This document shows, piece after piece, positions 50,673 to 58,915 of a stretch of 64,000 bases of DNA (within the stretch, counting starts at the first letter, position 1; every line of letters starts with the position of its first letter). The stretch lies in NCBI RefSeq assembly GCF_019249655.2, contig NZ_CP137557.1:2885001-2949000 (forward strand), given 5' to 3'. This DNA is from Segatella copri. GTDB taxonomy: Bacteria; Bacteroidota; Bacteroidia; Bacteroidales; Bacteroidaceae. The notes under the pieces were generated by a model, which saw only the letters and a program-made list of their open reading frames with translations, did no database searches and had not been told where the DNA came from. Position numbers and translations under genes: made by a program.

Positions 50673-51518
50673 GTCAGAGATGCTTCCCACACCATCCTTG
50701 TGACGGGTATATTTGCCGGTAACGCCGCTCAGATGCACGCCGCCAACACCATCCAGATCCACGTTCAGAACCTGGCAATCCACCTTGGCGCTAACCTTGC
50801 CCACGCCATCATTGTTGATCTTCAGATTTTCGCCCTTAAAGAAATCGAGCGTTACGGAGCCTACACCCTCGTTATCCACCTTCAGGTCGCCCATAGCCAC
50901 GCGACCCACTTTAACGGAGCCTACGCCTTCGTTATCAATCTTCATCACATCGCCCTTGGCATCATCGATGCTGACGGAACCCACACCTTCGTTGGTAACA
51001 TCCAGTTTGTTGGCGAGAATCTTGTCGATGTTAACGGAGCCTACGCCCTCGTTATCGATTTCCAGTCGGTCGCTGTTGATGGTCTTGGCATAGAAGGAGC
51101 CCACGCCTTCCTGTGTAATCTTCACCAGGTCGGGGCTGGTGATATAAATCTTGAGCCTATTCTTTTCTGAGCTGCACATGGCAGGCACCTTGAGTCTTCC
51201 GGTGAGACCGATCTTCACCTCGCCGTCACGATAAACCACTTTGAGTTTCTCCTTGAGTTTCTCTGCGAACTCAGCATCCTTGATGGCAGAGTAATCCAGT
51301 CGAACGCTGCATTCATCGCCATTGTTCTGTGTATAATAAACGCTGGCAACCACATCCACGTCGATTGCCTTGAAAGGTTTCTCTCTCAAATCATCCTGCA
51401 CATAGTCCAGTCCTCCCTTCATTTCAGAAGTGGTAGTAGACCCCATGCTGCAGGAACAGAAGCCCATAGGGGCAAGTAACAAGGCGGCAGCCACCGCCCA
51501 AAAACCAAATTTCTTCAT
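50649..51518 (-). CDS. GIN-domain (DUF2807) lipoprotein with NEGVGSV repeats
   Basis: A 289-residue exported protein whose signal ends GFCSC, with possible lipidation at Cys21 or Cys23. After a ~40-residue segment it has a DUF2807/GIN adhesin-head-like region (FKAIDVDVVASVYYTQNNGDECSV). Residues about 140-270 contain eight ~20-residue repeats centred on (N/D)(E/D)GVGSV, each predicted to form one coil of a right-handed beta-helix. It is probably a surface or periplasmic structural protein. The last codons and stop are duplicated in tandem downstream. Confidence 0.85.
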   Translation of the reverse strand: MKKFGFWAVAAALLLAPMGFCSCSMGSTTTSEMKGGLDYVQDDLREKPFKAIDVDVVASVYYTQNNGDECSVRLDYSAIKDAEFAEKLKEKLKVVYRDGEVKIGLTGRLKVPAMCSSEKNRLKIYITSPDLVKITQEGVGSFYAKTINSDRLEIDNEGVGSVNIDKILANKLDVTNEGVGSVSIDDAKGDVMKIDNEGVGSVKVGRVAMGDLKVDNEGVGSVTLDFFKGENLKINNDGVGKVSAKVDCQVLNVDLDGVGGVHLSGVTGKYTRHKDGVGSISDGGLKVGR

Positions 51519-51614
51519 ATCTTTCCAATTTTACGTTTCTAAATTCTGATGGTTAGACGAAAGAAGTTGCAGGAAAGTTGCAGGGAAAAGAAGAAATTTA
51601 AAGAAAAAAAAATC

Positions 51615-51891
51615 AAGTTTCGCAAGTAACCTCCAGTCCCCGAAGGGGGCCAACTTTCAATAACCGCTGGTGGAATGACCAAAGGTCATGGAACCTGCGG
51701 ACAACCAATAGTAGGGAGAAAGCGTCCCCAAAGGGGGCGAACCACATCCAGCCTTGCTCCTGTTCGCCCCCTTCGGGGACGATAAGAGAGTATCTGTAAC
51801 TATCCGCAGGTTCCATTCCCTTCGGGCATTCCACCCGCGGTTATTCACATTCGCCCCCTTCGGGGACGGTAGAATGCTACTTGCGAAACTT
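51615..51891. repeat. AAGTTTCGCAAGTA repeat family, copy F (full length)
   Basis: A 277-bp copy in the opposite orientation to copies D and E, with both terminal repeats intact and the same internal hairpin blocks. Confidence 0.9.
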
Positions 51892-51901
51892 CAGAAAAAA
51901 A

Positions 51902-52110
51902 GAAGTAAGCCTCATTCCGAATCGAAGTAAGCCTCATTCCGAATCGAAGTAAGCCTCATTCCAAGTTGGTTTGAGCCTCATTCAACCTTTACGTGAGTCT
52001 CAGTTAACCTTTACTTAAGCCTCATTCTAGCTTCAAGTAAGCCCCATCTCAGTGACTTACAGAGAATCCTCAGTGACTAACAGAAATTTCTCAGTGACTA
52101 ACAGAGAATC
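51902..52110 (+). repeat. Two adjacent tandem-repeat arrays
   Basis: About seven degenerating 22-bp units starting GAAGTAAGCCTCATTCCGAA (51902-52045), then three 21-bp units CTCAGTGACTAACAGAGAAT-type (52048-52110). There are no unique spacers, so this is not CRISPR. No coding frame is credible in 51519-52448. Confidence 0.8.
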
Positions 52111-52179
52111 CCCAACAAGCCATTGGCGAAATGGAGTCAAAACAGAATCGAAATCGAGTCGAAAATGGTGAAGGCAGGG

Positions 52180-52317
52180 TGTGATGTGAACCCTACTCCC
52201 TAAAAAAACTATATTATTTCATATAAAAACCTATATCTAAAACCCTGATATTCATTTCCTTTACCTTTAATAACACGCTGTATATACAAAGTTCGGAAGC
52301 ATAGGGTTCACATCACA
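52180..52317. repeat. Palindromic element with 16-bp inverted ends
   Basis: TGTGATGTGAACCCTA (52180-52195) and its exact complement TAGGGTTCACATCACA (52302-52317) enclose an AT-rich centre. The design is the same as 10927-11095 but the sequence differs. Confidence 0.65.
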
Positions 52318-52392
52318 GGCAAAAACAGGGGTACCCAACCAACACCCCAACCCATAAAAAACCTGTTTTTCTCGAAAAAAAGCCGCTTTTCC

Positions 52393-52423
52393 TTGTAGGT
52401 TTCACAAAATAATCGTATATTTG
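52393..52423 (+). promoter_or_regulatory. Promoter of the toxin-antitoxin pair
   Basis: TTG (52393-52395), 20 nt, TATATTTG (52416-52423), 25 bp before the ATG. Confidence 0.65.
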
Positions 52424-52448
52424 CAGCGGTTTTAAAACGAAGAGAATT

Positions 52449-52892
52449 ATGACAGCATTAGAGTTACAATCAGAATACCAATCACTCGTCAGCAGAATAG
52501 CCAACGAGGATTACGAGACGATAAGCAAGGCAGTCAAAGCACTGAAGAAAATATTGTCTCCCAACAAGGCTGTGTCTACCAACAAGACAAAGACTAAGAA
52601 AATAACCAGGGCAGACTTAGTTATAGACCCAAGAATTGCAGCCATGACTAAAGGCATCAACTCACCAGAGTCGTTCGACTACAAAAATGAATATAATTAT
52701 GATTTCATAAAAAAAGAACTAAATAGCTATCGCTTGACAAGCATGGAAGAGCCAACAGACGAGATGCTGGCCCAGATTATGCATGAGGCTGCGGAAATCT
52801 ACAACAGAGAAAACCAGGAAGCCCATGACAAGCTCTTTGCCAACATGCAAAAAATGGCAAAGGAACAACGACAAAAATTCAACTTGAACTAA
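52449..52892 (+). CDS. Putative antitoxin partner of the zeta-type toxin
   Basis: A 147-residue, mostly helical, charged protein with no signal. It starts MTALELQSEYQSLVSRIANED and has a Lys-rich middle (NKTKTKKITRADLVIDPRIAAM). Its stop overlaps the toxin ATG (TAATG), which implies coupled translation with the antitoxin first, as in epsilon-zeta modules. It is longer than classical epsilon, and I see no direct similarity, so the antitoxin role rests on position and size. Confidence 0.7.
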   Translation: MTALELQSEYQSLVSRIANEDYETISKAVKALKKILSPNKAVSTNKTKTKKITRADLVIDPRIAAMTKGINSPESFDYKNEYNYDFIKKELNSYRLTSMEEPTDEMLAQIMHEAAEIYNRENQEAHDKLFANMQKMAKEQRQKFNLN

Positions 52893-53494
52893 TGGACACA
52901 AAACAACATAAACCAGTTCTCATAGTCATTGCGGGACCAAACGGATCCGGAAAGACTACCATAACCAGCCGAGTTCTGCAACACGACTGGCTAGAGGACT
53001 CGCTCTATATCAACCCCGACAATGTAGCCCAACACATGTTTGGCGACTGGAACAACCAGGAAGCCGTTTTGAAGGCTGCCCAATATTGCCAAGAGCAAAG
53101 AGAAGAGTGCCTGAAAAGCAAACATAGTATGATTTTCGAGACTGTCATGTCAACAGACGAGAAAATAAACTTTATCCAAAGAGCGAAAGAAGCCGGCTTC
53201 TTCATTCGCCTCTTTTTCGTTGGAACTTCATCTCCAACCATCAATGCTTCAAGAATTGCAGCAAGAGTCATGAAGGGTGGTCACGATGTTCCAATCGCAA
53301 AAATCATTTCAAGATACGCAAAGTCCATCATCAATTGCGGAATAGCATCACAATACGCCGACCGCACCTACGTCTACGATAATTCTACAGACGGCGTAGA
53401 GGCCCAGCTTCTCTTCCGAATGACCGACGGCAAGGTGTTCAAGGAGTACGTAACGGAAATACCGGAATGGGCACAGGGCATCTCTGGCAAGTAA
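52892..53494 (+). CDS. Zeta-toxin-family kinase
   Basis: A 200-residue P-loop protein with Walker A GPNGSGKTT at 15-23, then LYINPDNVAQHMFGDW and SMIFETVMSTDEKINFIQRAKEAGF. This is the zeta/PezT-like fold, whose members phosphorylate UDP-N-acetylglucosamine and block wall synthesis. RIAARVMKGGHDVP (about 122-135) carries the conserved Arg region. It is co-encoded with a small upstream gene with 1-bp overlap. It lies in a repeat-rich island after the GIN gene. Confidence 0.88.
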   Translation: MDTKQHKPVLIVIAGPNGSGKTTITSRVLQHDWLEDSLYINPDNVAQHMFGDWNNQEAVLKAAQYCQEQREECLKSKHSMIFETVMSTDEKINFIQRAKEAGFFIRLFFVGTSSPTINASRIAARVMKGGHDVPIAKIISRYAKSIINCGIASQYADRTYVYDNSTDGVEAQLLFRMTDGKVFKEYVTEIPEWAQGISGK

Positions 53495-53605
53495 ATACTC
53501 CCTCGTTATCGTGCACAACAAGTCAACATGGTGGCAATCAGCACAAAACACGAAAAATTAAGCTTATTTAACGCAGAAAATTGTCTTGTTTTGGAAAATT
53601 TACAT

Positions 53606-53613
53606 TAAATTTG
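53606..53613 (+). promoter_or_regulatory. -7 box of the surface-lipoprotein/export cluster
   Basis: TAAATTTG followed by CACCC, about 147 bp before the first ATG, giving a long leader. The best -33 candidates (TTG at 53586, TTTG at 53590) have short spacing. This is the only promoter I see for the cluster to the right edge. Confidence 0.5.
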
Positions 53614-53759
53614 CACCCGATAATAGCAGGTATGAGTAAAATAGCGTAGCAACTAAATACACTATCAAGCGCATAAACTACTGAATGTTAAACCAAAAAC
53701 AAAGACGAAGATCGTAAAAGATAATAAATTCGTAAGTACAATTTAAACTTATAATAGAT

Positions 53760-56192
53760 ATGAAAGTAATCAATTCTAAGCTTGCTGCCATCGGTTTGGC
53801 GGCATTCGTTTTCGCATCATGTAGCGACAGCAACAGCGATCCTACTGGTGGCGATGGTGTAAAGCCAGAGGTTAATTCTGTTGAACTTACAGCTTCAACC
53901 CCAAGTTCTGTAATCAATTACAAGAACAGCACTGCTATGGCTCGCAAGTTCTTCGCTACAAGAGGAGCTTCAGCTACAAACTTCGTAACTGCAATGCCGG
54001 ATTTCCCAACAAAGCCAAATGTAATCAAGGAGCTCAATGCTGCTACTGATTTGATTTACAGCAAGGACAATCCAACAAACACTTACGTTATCAAGAACCA
54101 GAACAAGCTTGACTTTACAGGCAAGAAGATTCAGGGTGTAACCATCTTCATTAGCGGTGACTGCAAGATGACTTATAATGAGTCTCTCGGTGGAAACACG
54201 ATTGTATTGGCCAAGGGTGCTATCCTTGAATATACAGGCACAGGCTCTATGATTCAGGCTACCGATAAGGTATATGGCGCAGCCAGCAGTATTATCAAGG
54301 CTACCAATAGCAACAACAATATCGTTGTAGAAGGTGAACTCTATGCTTCTTGGGAAGGTCAGGGCGAACAGGATAAACTTCATGGCGGCTTCGGTGCTGT
54401 AGAATCAAAGGTTAACCCTACCCAGAATATCACTTTCAAGAGTGGCGCTAAGGCTTACATCGACGGTTCAATCCGTGCTAAGAACCTTACCATTGAAGAT
54501 GGCGCTGTAGTTACAGCTACAAGAAACATCCTGAATGCAACAAAGGTTGACCTTGCCGGTGCATTGAAGGTGGGTGGCTTCTGCAAGTCAGAAAACCTCA
54601 ATATCACAGGTCTTTTGGATGCATCTAACGCAAATGCAGTAGTTAAGGTTACTAAGCAGCTCAACCTGGAGAATGGTTCTCTCATCAAGGCTAACTACGT
54701 AAATGTAACCAACAACACATATAAGGGCGAAAAGGACCACAAGGTTATTGATAAAGTGGGTGAAGCCCAGCTTAACTTGAAGAATGGCGGTCAGATTCAG
54801 ATTGCAGACCTCGGTGTTATCAACGTGAACAACCTCGTTACAGACAACGCTTCTGCTGCTCAGATTGAGTTGCAGGGCGATAATGCCGTAGCCGTCATCA
54901 AGGCAGATAACTTCACAAACAATGGTAATGCTACAATCAATGCATTCGCTACTCCTGGTACAAACTCTGTACTTCTGTTGCAGATGAGCAAGTGCTTCAT
55001 GGGTACTACACTAATGCCTTCTTCTGGCGACCTTGACATCTCTGCATCATACCTCGACTACGACAAGGCAACTGATGGTGCACTTGTTGAACGAAAGGAT
55101 GAGGCTAATGAACAGTATGGCTATATTCTGAGCAAAGATGCAAAGAATGCCAAGGCTACTCCTAAGCTCGACTTGGTTGCTTCATTCGGCGACAACAATG
55201 GCATGTCTGCATCTTGCATCCAGACCGTTGGCAACTACGTATATGTATCTTACCACACTCATGGCAACGGCAAAACAAACCTGAAGGGTGGTCTTGAGGT
55301 TCTCCACATGGCTGACAACAAACTTGTCGGCGACCAGGCAGTTCAAGGAAATACATCGATTGACATCAATCACGTAATGGTTGACAACAACAAGGCATAC
55401 ATCGCTGCTACCGACATCGACAAGGGTGCATTCCTCGGCGTTGTTCCTTTGGAGAACAATGTTTATTCTACAAATATGACCCAGTATGTTCTCGATGCAT
55501 TGAACAAGAATAACGGTATCGATGCTAACTGCGTAGTGAAGTATGGCGATAATATCGTTATGTCTTCTACAAGAGGTTACGAGTTCTACGACAGCAACTT
55601 CGGTCATACATATTTCCAGACTACAGCAGACGCCAAGGGGCTTGCTTCAGCTAACGGCAACCTCTATAGCTTGTTGGCTACAGGTAAGAACACAACAGGT
55701 ACTGTAAATGTATTCAACGGCATTGACCTCAGTCAGGGTAAAGCTACAACAACATTTACTACTAATGGTAATGTAGGTCCTGAGGATGGCAAGAACACTG
55801 TTGCTGTTGACGGAACAGATATCTATGTTTGCCAGGGCGAGGAAGGTCTCGTTCGCTACGATGCCAACGGCAAGAAGGTTTGGTCTTACAAGGTTCCTGT
55901 CATCGCAAACCAGAACAGCGAAAAGTATGGTAGCGTGAAGGGTTACTGCAATGGCGTAGCAATCAGTGGCGACTACGTATATGTAGCAGCAGGTGGTTAC
56001 GGTGTAGTTGTTCTTAACAAGAAAGATGGTACGGAGCTTTGCCATCGCACCGCATTCAACGGCTTCCTGGAGAACGGCAAGTGGGCAAAAGCTAACTCTG
56101 CGAACTATGTAACAATTGGTCAGGACGGCTATATCTACGTAGCTTATGGTAAGAGCCGCGTACAGGTATTCAAGTTGACCCAGACAAAGTAA
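53760..56192 (+). CDS. Large surface lipoprotein, beta-helix plus propeller-like, copy 1
   Basis: An 810-residue predicted lipoprotein with signal ending FASC (Cys21). Residues about 100-460 repeat short beta-strand motifs (GKKIQGVTIFISGDCKM, GAILEYTG, KNLTIEDGAVV, LNLENGSLIKANYVNV), as in a right-handed beta-helix of the kind that binds or modifies glycans. Residues about 480-810 have repeated (D/N)-x-VYVxYGx strands (TVGNYVYVSYHTHGNG, VDGTDIYVCQGEEGLVRYDANGKKVW, ISGDYVYVAAGGYGVVVLNK), similar to LVIVD or PQQ-like propellers. It is probably displayed outside the cell. Paralogue follows. It heads the cluster that encodes a TolC/HlyD pair and a glycosyltransferase. Confidence 0.75.
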   Translation: MKVINSKLAAIGLAAFVFASCSDSNSDPTGGDGVKPEVNSVELTASTPSSVINYKNSTAMARKFFATRGASATNFVTAMPDFPTKPNVIKELNAATDLIYSKDNPTNTYVIKNQNKLDFTGKKIQGVTIFISGDCKMTYNESLGGNTIVLAKGAILEYTGTGSMIQATDKVYGAASSIIKATNSNNNIVVEGELYASWEGQGEQDKLHGGFGAVESKVNPTQNITFKSGAKAYIDGSIRAKNLTIEDGAVVTATRNILNATKVDLAGALKVGGFCKSENLNITGLLDASNANAVVKVTKQLNLENGSLIKANYVNVTNNTYKGEKDHKVIDKVGEAQLNLKNGGQIQIADLGVINVNNLVTDNASAAQIELQGDNAVAVIKADNFTNNGNATINAFATPGTNSVLLLQMSKCFMGTTLMPSSGDLDISASYLDYDKATDGALVERKDEANEQYGYILSKDAKNAKATPKLDLVASFGDNNGMSASCIQTVGNYVYVSYHTHGNGKTNLKGGLEVLHMADNKLVGDQAVQGNTSIDINHVMVDNNKAYIAATDIDKGAFLGVVPLENNVYSTNMTQYVLDALNKNNGIDANCVVKYGDNIVMSSTRGYEFYDSNFGHTYFQTTADAKGLASANGNLYSLLATGKNTTGTVNVFNGIDLSQGKATTTFTTNGNVGPEDGKNTVAVDGTDIYVCQGEEGLVRYDANGKKVWSYKVPVIANQNSEKYGSVKGYCNGVAISGDYVYVAAGGYGVVVLNKKDGTELCHRTAFNGFLENGKWAKANSANYVTIGQDGYIYVAYGKSRVQVFKLTQTK

Positions 56193-56216
56193 TAATTAAT
56201 CAATTATCAAAAGAAT

Positions 56217-56257
56217 GTTCTCTCACTACCATCCCAATGGGGTTCTAGTGGGAGAAC
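56217..56257 (+). promoter_or_regulatory. Intercistronic hairpin after the first lipoprotein
   Basis: GTTCTCTCACTA pairs with TAGTGGGAGAAC across a CCATCCC-rich loop. There is no T-run, so it is more likely an mRNA stabiliser or attenuator than a terminator. Confidence 0.55.
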
Positions 56258-56339
56258 AAACCTATAAAACTAGAAAGACCGCTCAAAAAGAAAGTATAAC
56301 GTTAAGGATGTAAACTAACGATTTAAAAAGCGAACTGAT

Positions 56340-58814
56340 ATGAAAACAAGAAATATCAAATTGGCAACATTCGGTTTCGCTGCAATGCTCCTGGCATCTT
56401 GTAGCGACTCTAATGATACCCCTACTCCAACTCCGAATCCTGCAGAAACAGGAATCATAGGAAAGGAAGTAACCTCGATTACGGATGCTCAGCAACTGGC
56501 TGCACGTGTCTATAACTTCAAAAGACCAAGTGCAACAAGAGCGGCAGGAGTAACATCTGCCGATTTAAACCAGGCATATACCATGGAGGCTGAACCAACA
56601 GGATTGGACTTTGCCAAAATGGAAAAGATGTCAAACTACAAGCCATATAATTTACCTGCAAACACAGATATGTATATTGCACCAGGCGAAACCATCGCTT
56701 TCAATCAAAACTACCATCTTAATGGAAATACAATATACGTAGCAGGAACTTATGAATGCAACTCAACTTGGACAGAGGGAAACTACACCATCGTAGTATT
56801 AAAAGGTGGAACACTAAAATGGACAGGTGGAAACATTTTTCCTAATCAGAACGGCGGAAAAATCCTCTGCTACGGAAACTTCGAATGCAATGCAGACCTG
56901 GAAGTTCACAACAGAGGTATCTTCAAGATTGCAGGCGATTTAAACTTAAAAGGACATACATTCAAAGTGAACAATGCCAGTGTTTATATCGGAGGCAAAC
57001 TTATTTGCAACGAATTCAAGAACCAGGCTAACGCTTATACAAATATACAAGGCGGCATCGAGGGAATCGAAGACAAACCCGTCGAACTTGATGGTGTCGT
57101 AAACATTGATGGTAACTGCAAGATGAAAGACCTGATTCTCCAAGGAAGCGGTCAACTCTTCTGCTGTTCTCTGGAGCTGACAGGCGAATTCAAGTCTACG
57201 GGCGGTGATGGACAAGGCAGCGCCTTACATACCAGCTACCTGAAGGCAAAGAATCTTTTGCTTGCTTCCAGCAACAACATCTATCTGGTGAACAACAGCA
57301 GCATAGAAGTAGAAGGAACCCTTCAGTGCAACAAGAATGCCAGTGCCATGATCTTCCTGCAGGGCGCCAACTCTAAAGCTTATATCAAGGCAAATGTCAT
57401 CAAATATAATGGTAGCGGAAGCCCTGCCTCACTGATGGACTGCTATATGTTCAACGCTATGGATACCGGTGGCGAATTCTACATAGATGCAGATCATTTC
57501 GACAACGATGATTCTGGTAACCTCGCATTCAGCGACATCCAGTTCCTGGGATCAGGTAAAGTCCACAACTTCAGAAACAACAGTGCACCTGTTACCCTGG
57601 TAAAGGCAGAATGTGGCTACACGCTGAACCCAGACGTTCCTACTCCACCACATATTGATGAGGTGGGTGAAGTCCTCTACGACCATACCCATACAGACAT
57701 CACTGCTACCTGTATCCAGCCATACAACGGAAAGCTCTATATGTCATACCACACTCGTGGAAAAGGACATGGCGGATGTATCGAGGTATTCGAGACAGAC
57801 AACCAGAAGCAGACAAAACTCTTGCAGTTCTTGCAGGATACTGATAAATCACTGGATTTCAACCATCTGATGGTAGATGGCAAATCATCTACTCCAAACC
57901 TGTATGTGGTAGGCAACTACGGATATACAAACAAGAATACTGGCAAGCAGAGTGATGCAGGAGCCATGATGGCAAGAATCGACCTCAAGAGCAACGGACT
58001 GCTGAATACTGAGGTTAAGAATATCGGTGATGCAGCCATCAATCCGCTGATCATCGTTCCTCTGGAGAACAACCAGAGCAACAATGAGGATGAGAATGCA
58101 ATCGTTCGCGACGGTGACAAACTGCTCGTAACAAGTACCAGAGGTTATGAGGTTTACGACCCTAACACACTGGAACTGCTGAGCAACAAGAAGACTCCAG
58201 GCAAGGCTAAGCACATCGCATTGAACAATGGCGAGATTGCCACCTTATATTATAATGACGAAGTTAATAGCGCAGAAACGCCTGTAGCTGGAACACTGGA
58301 GATTTTCAATGCTGGTGATGACATCACAACTGTAACACCACAGAAATCAATCGCCGTTTCAGAGATTGCACCAAACAATGGTAAGAACACCATAGCCATC
58401 GACGGAAACAACGTCTATGTATGCCGAAGTGCAAACGGTCTTACTTGTTACGACAAGAATACCGGCGCAGAGAAGTGGACATGGCAAGCTCCGCTTACTG
58501 CATCCACATTCAAGCCTCAAGGCTATGCCAACGGTGTGACATTCGACGACAAGTATGTCTATCTGGCTTGCGGAGGTTACGGTCTCGTAGTTCTCGACAA
58601 GAACAAGATGGTGGATGGCAAACCAGCAGTTTACGCCAAGACCCGAGTTACTGGTATTACCAACGAACAGGGAAGAGTAGTTTGGAACTCTGCTAACTAC
58701 GTAACACTCTATAATGGTCTGATTTACGTAGCTTACGGTAAGAACCGACTCAAGGTTTACCAATTGGTTGATGGTGCCACTTCTGGATCAAATACAGGCT
58801 ATGGCACTAAATAG
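56340..58814 (+). CDS. Large surface lipoprotein, copy 2
   Basis: An 824-residue paralogue of the preceding lipoprotein. Signal ends LLASC (Cys21) followed by SDSND, like copy 1's SDSNSD. The middle again has beta-helix-like strands (ILCYGNFECNADLEVHNRGIFK, LICNEFKNQ, LQGSGQLFCCSLE) with an unusual number of Cys. The C-terminal half has the same propeller-like strands (CIQPYNGKLYMSYHTRGKG, IDGNNVYVCRSANGLTCYDKNTG, FDDKYVYLACGGYGLVVLDK). Both end in a (S/N)ANYVT..G.IYVAYGK motif. Function is unknown; sitting ahead of the exporter genes suggests a role in assembly or display of the exported product. Confidence 0.75.
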   Translation: MKTRNIKLATFGFAAMLLASCSDSNDTPTPTPNPAETGIIGKEVTSITDAQQLAARVYNFKRPSATRAAGVTSADLNQAYTMEAEPTGLDFAKMEKMSNYKPYNLPANTDMYIAPGETIAFNQNYHLNGNTIYVAGTYECNSTWTEGNYTIVVLKGGTLKWTGGNIFPNQNGGKILCYGNFECNADLEVHNRGIFKIAGDLNLKGHTFKVNNASVYIGGKLICNEFKNQANAYTNIQGGIEGIEDKPVELDGVVNIDGNCKMKDLILQGSGQLFCCSLELTGEFKSTGGDGQGSALHTSYLKAKNLLLASSNNIYLVNNSSIEVEGTLQCNKNASAMIFLQGANSKAYIKANVIKYNGSGSPASLMDCYMFNAMDTGGEFYIDADHFDNDDSGNLAFSDIQFLGSGKVHNFRNNSAPVTLVKAECGYTLNPDVPTPPHIDEVGEVLYDHTHTDITATCIQPYNGKLYMSYHTRGKGHGGCIEVFETDNQKQTKLLQFLQDTDKSLDFNHLMVDGKSSTPNLYVVGNYGYTNKNTGKQSDAGAMMARIDLKSNGLLNTEVKNIGDAAINPLIIVPLENNQSNNEDENAIVRDGDKLLVTSTRGYEVYDPNTLELLSNKKTPGKAKHIALNNGEIATLYYNDEVNSAETPVAGTLEIFNAGDDITTVTPQKSIAVSEIAPNNGKNTIAIDGNNVYVCRSANGLTCYDKNTGAEKWTWQAPLTASTFKPQGYANGVTFDDKYVYLACGGYGLVVLDKNKMVDGKPAVYAKTRVTGITNEQGRVVWNSANYVTLYNGLIYVAYGKNRLKVYQLVDGATSGSNTGYGTK

Positions 58815-58852
58815 CAAGATAAGAAATACTAGAGAATAAAAAACTCAAGAAG

Positions 58853-58900
58853 ACACTAGTTGAATGCAGCTGCAACAGCTTGCGGCTGCATTCATAGTGT
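58853..58900 (+). promoter_or_regulatory. Intercistronic hairpin before the TolC-like gene
   Basis: ACACTA, TGAATGCAGC pair with GCTGCATTCA, TAGTGT. There is no T-run, and the TolC-like gene starts 16 bp beyond. It may set the ratio of lipoproteins to exporter. Confidence 0.55.
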
Positions 58901-58915
58901 TTAAACCAAAAAACA

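Noticed and set aside
51902..52110. Possible CRISPR array
   Set aside because: Repeats are directly adjacent, 21-22 bp, degenerate, without spacers, and there are no cas genes.
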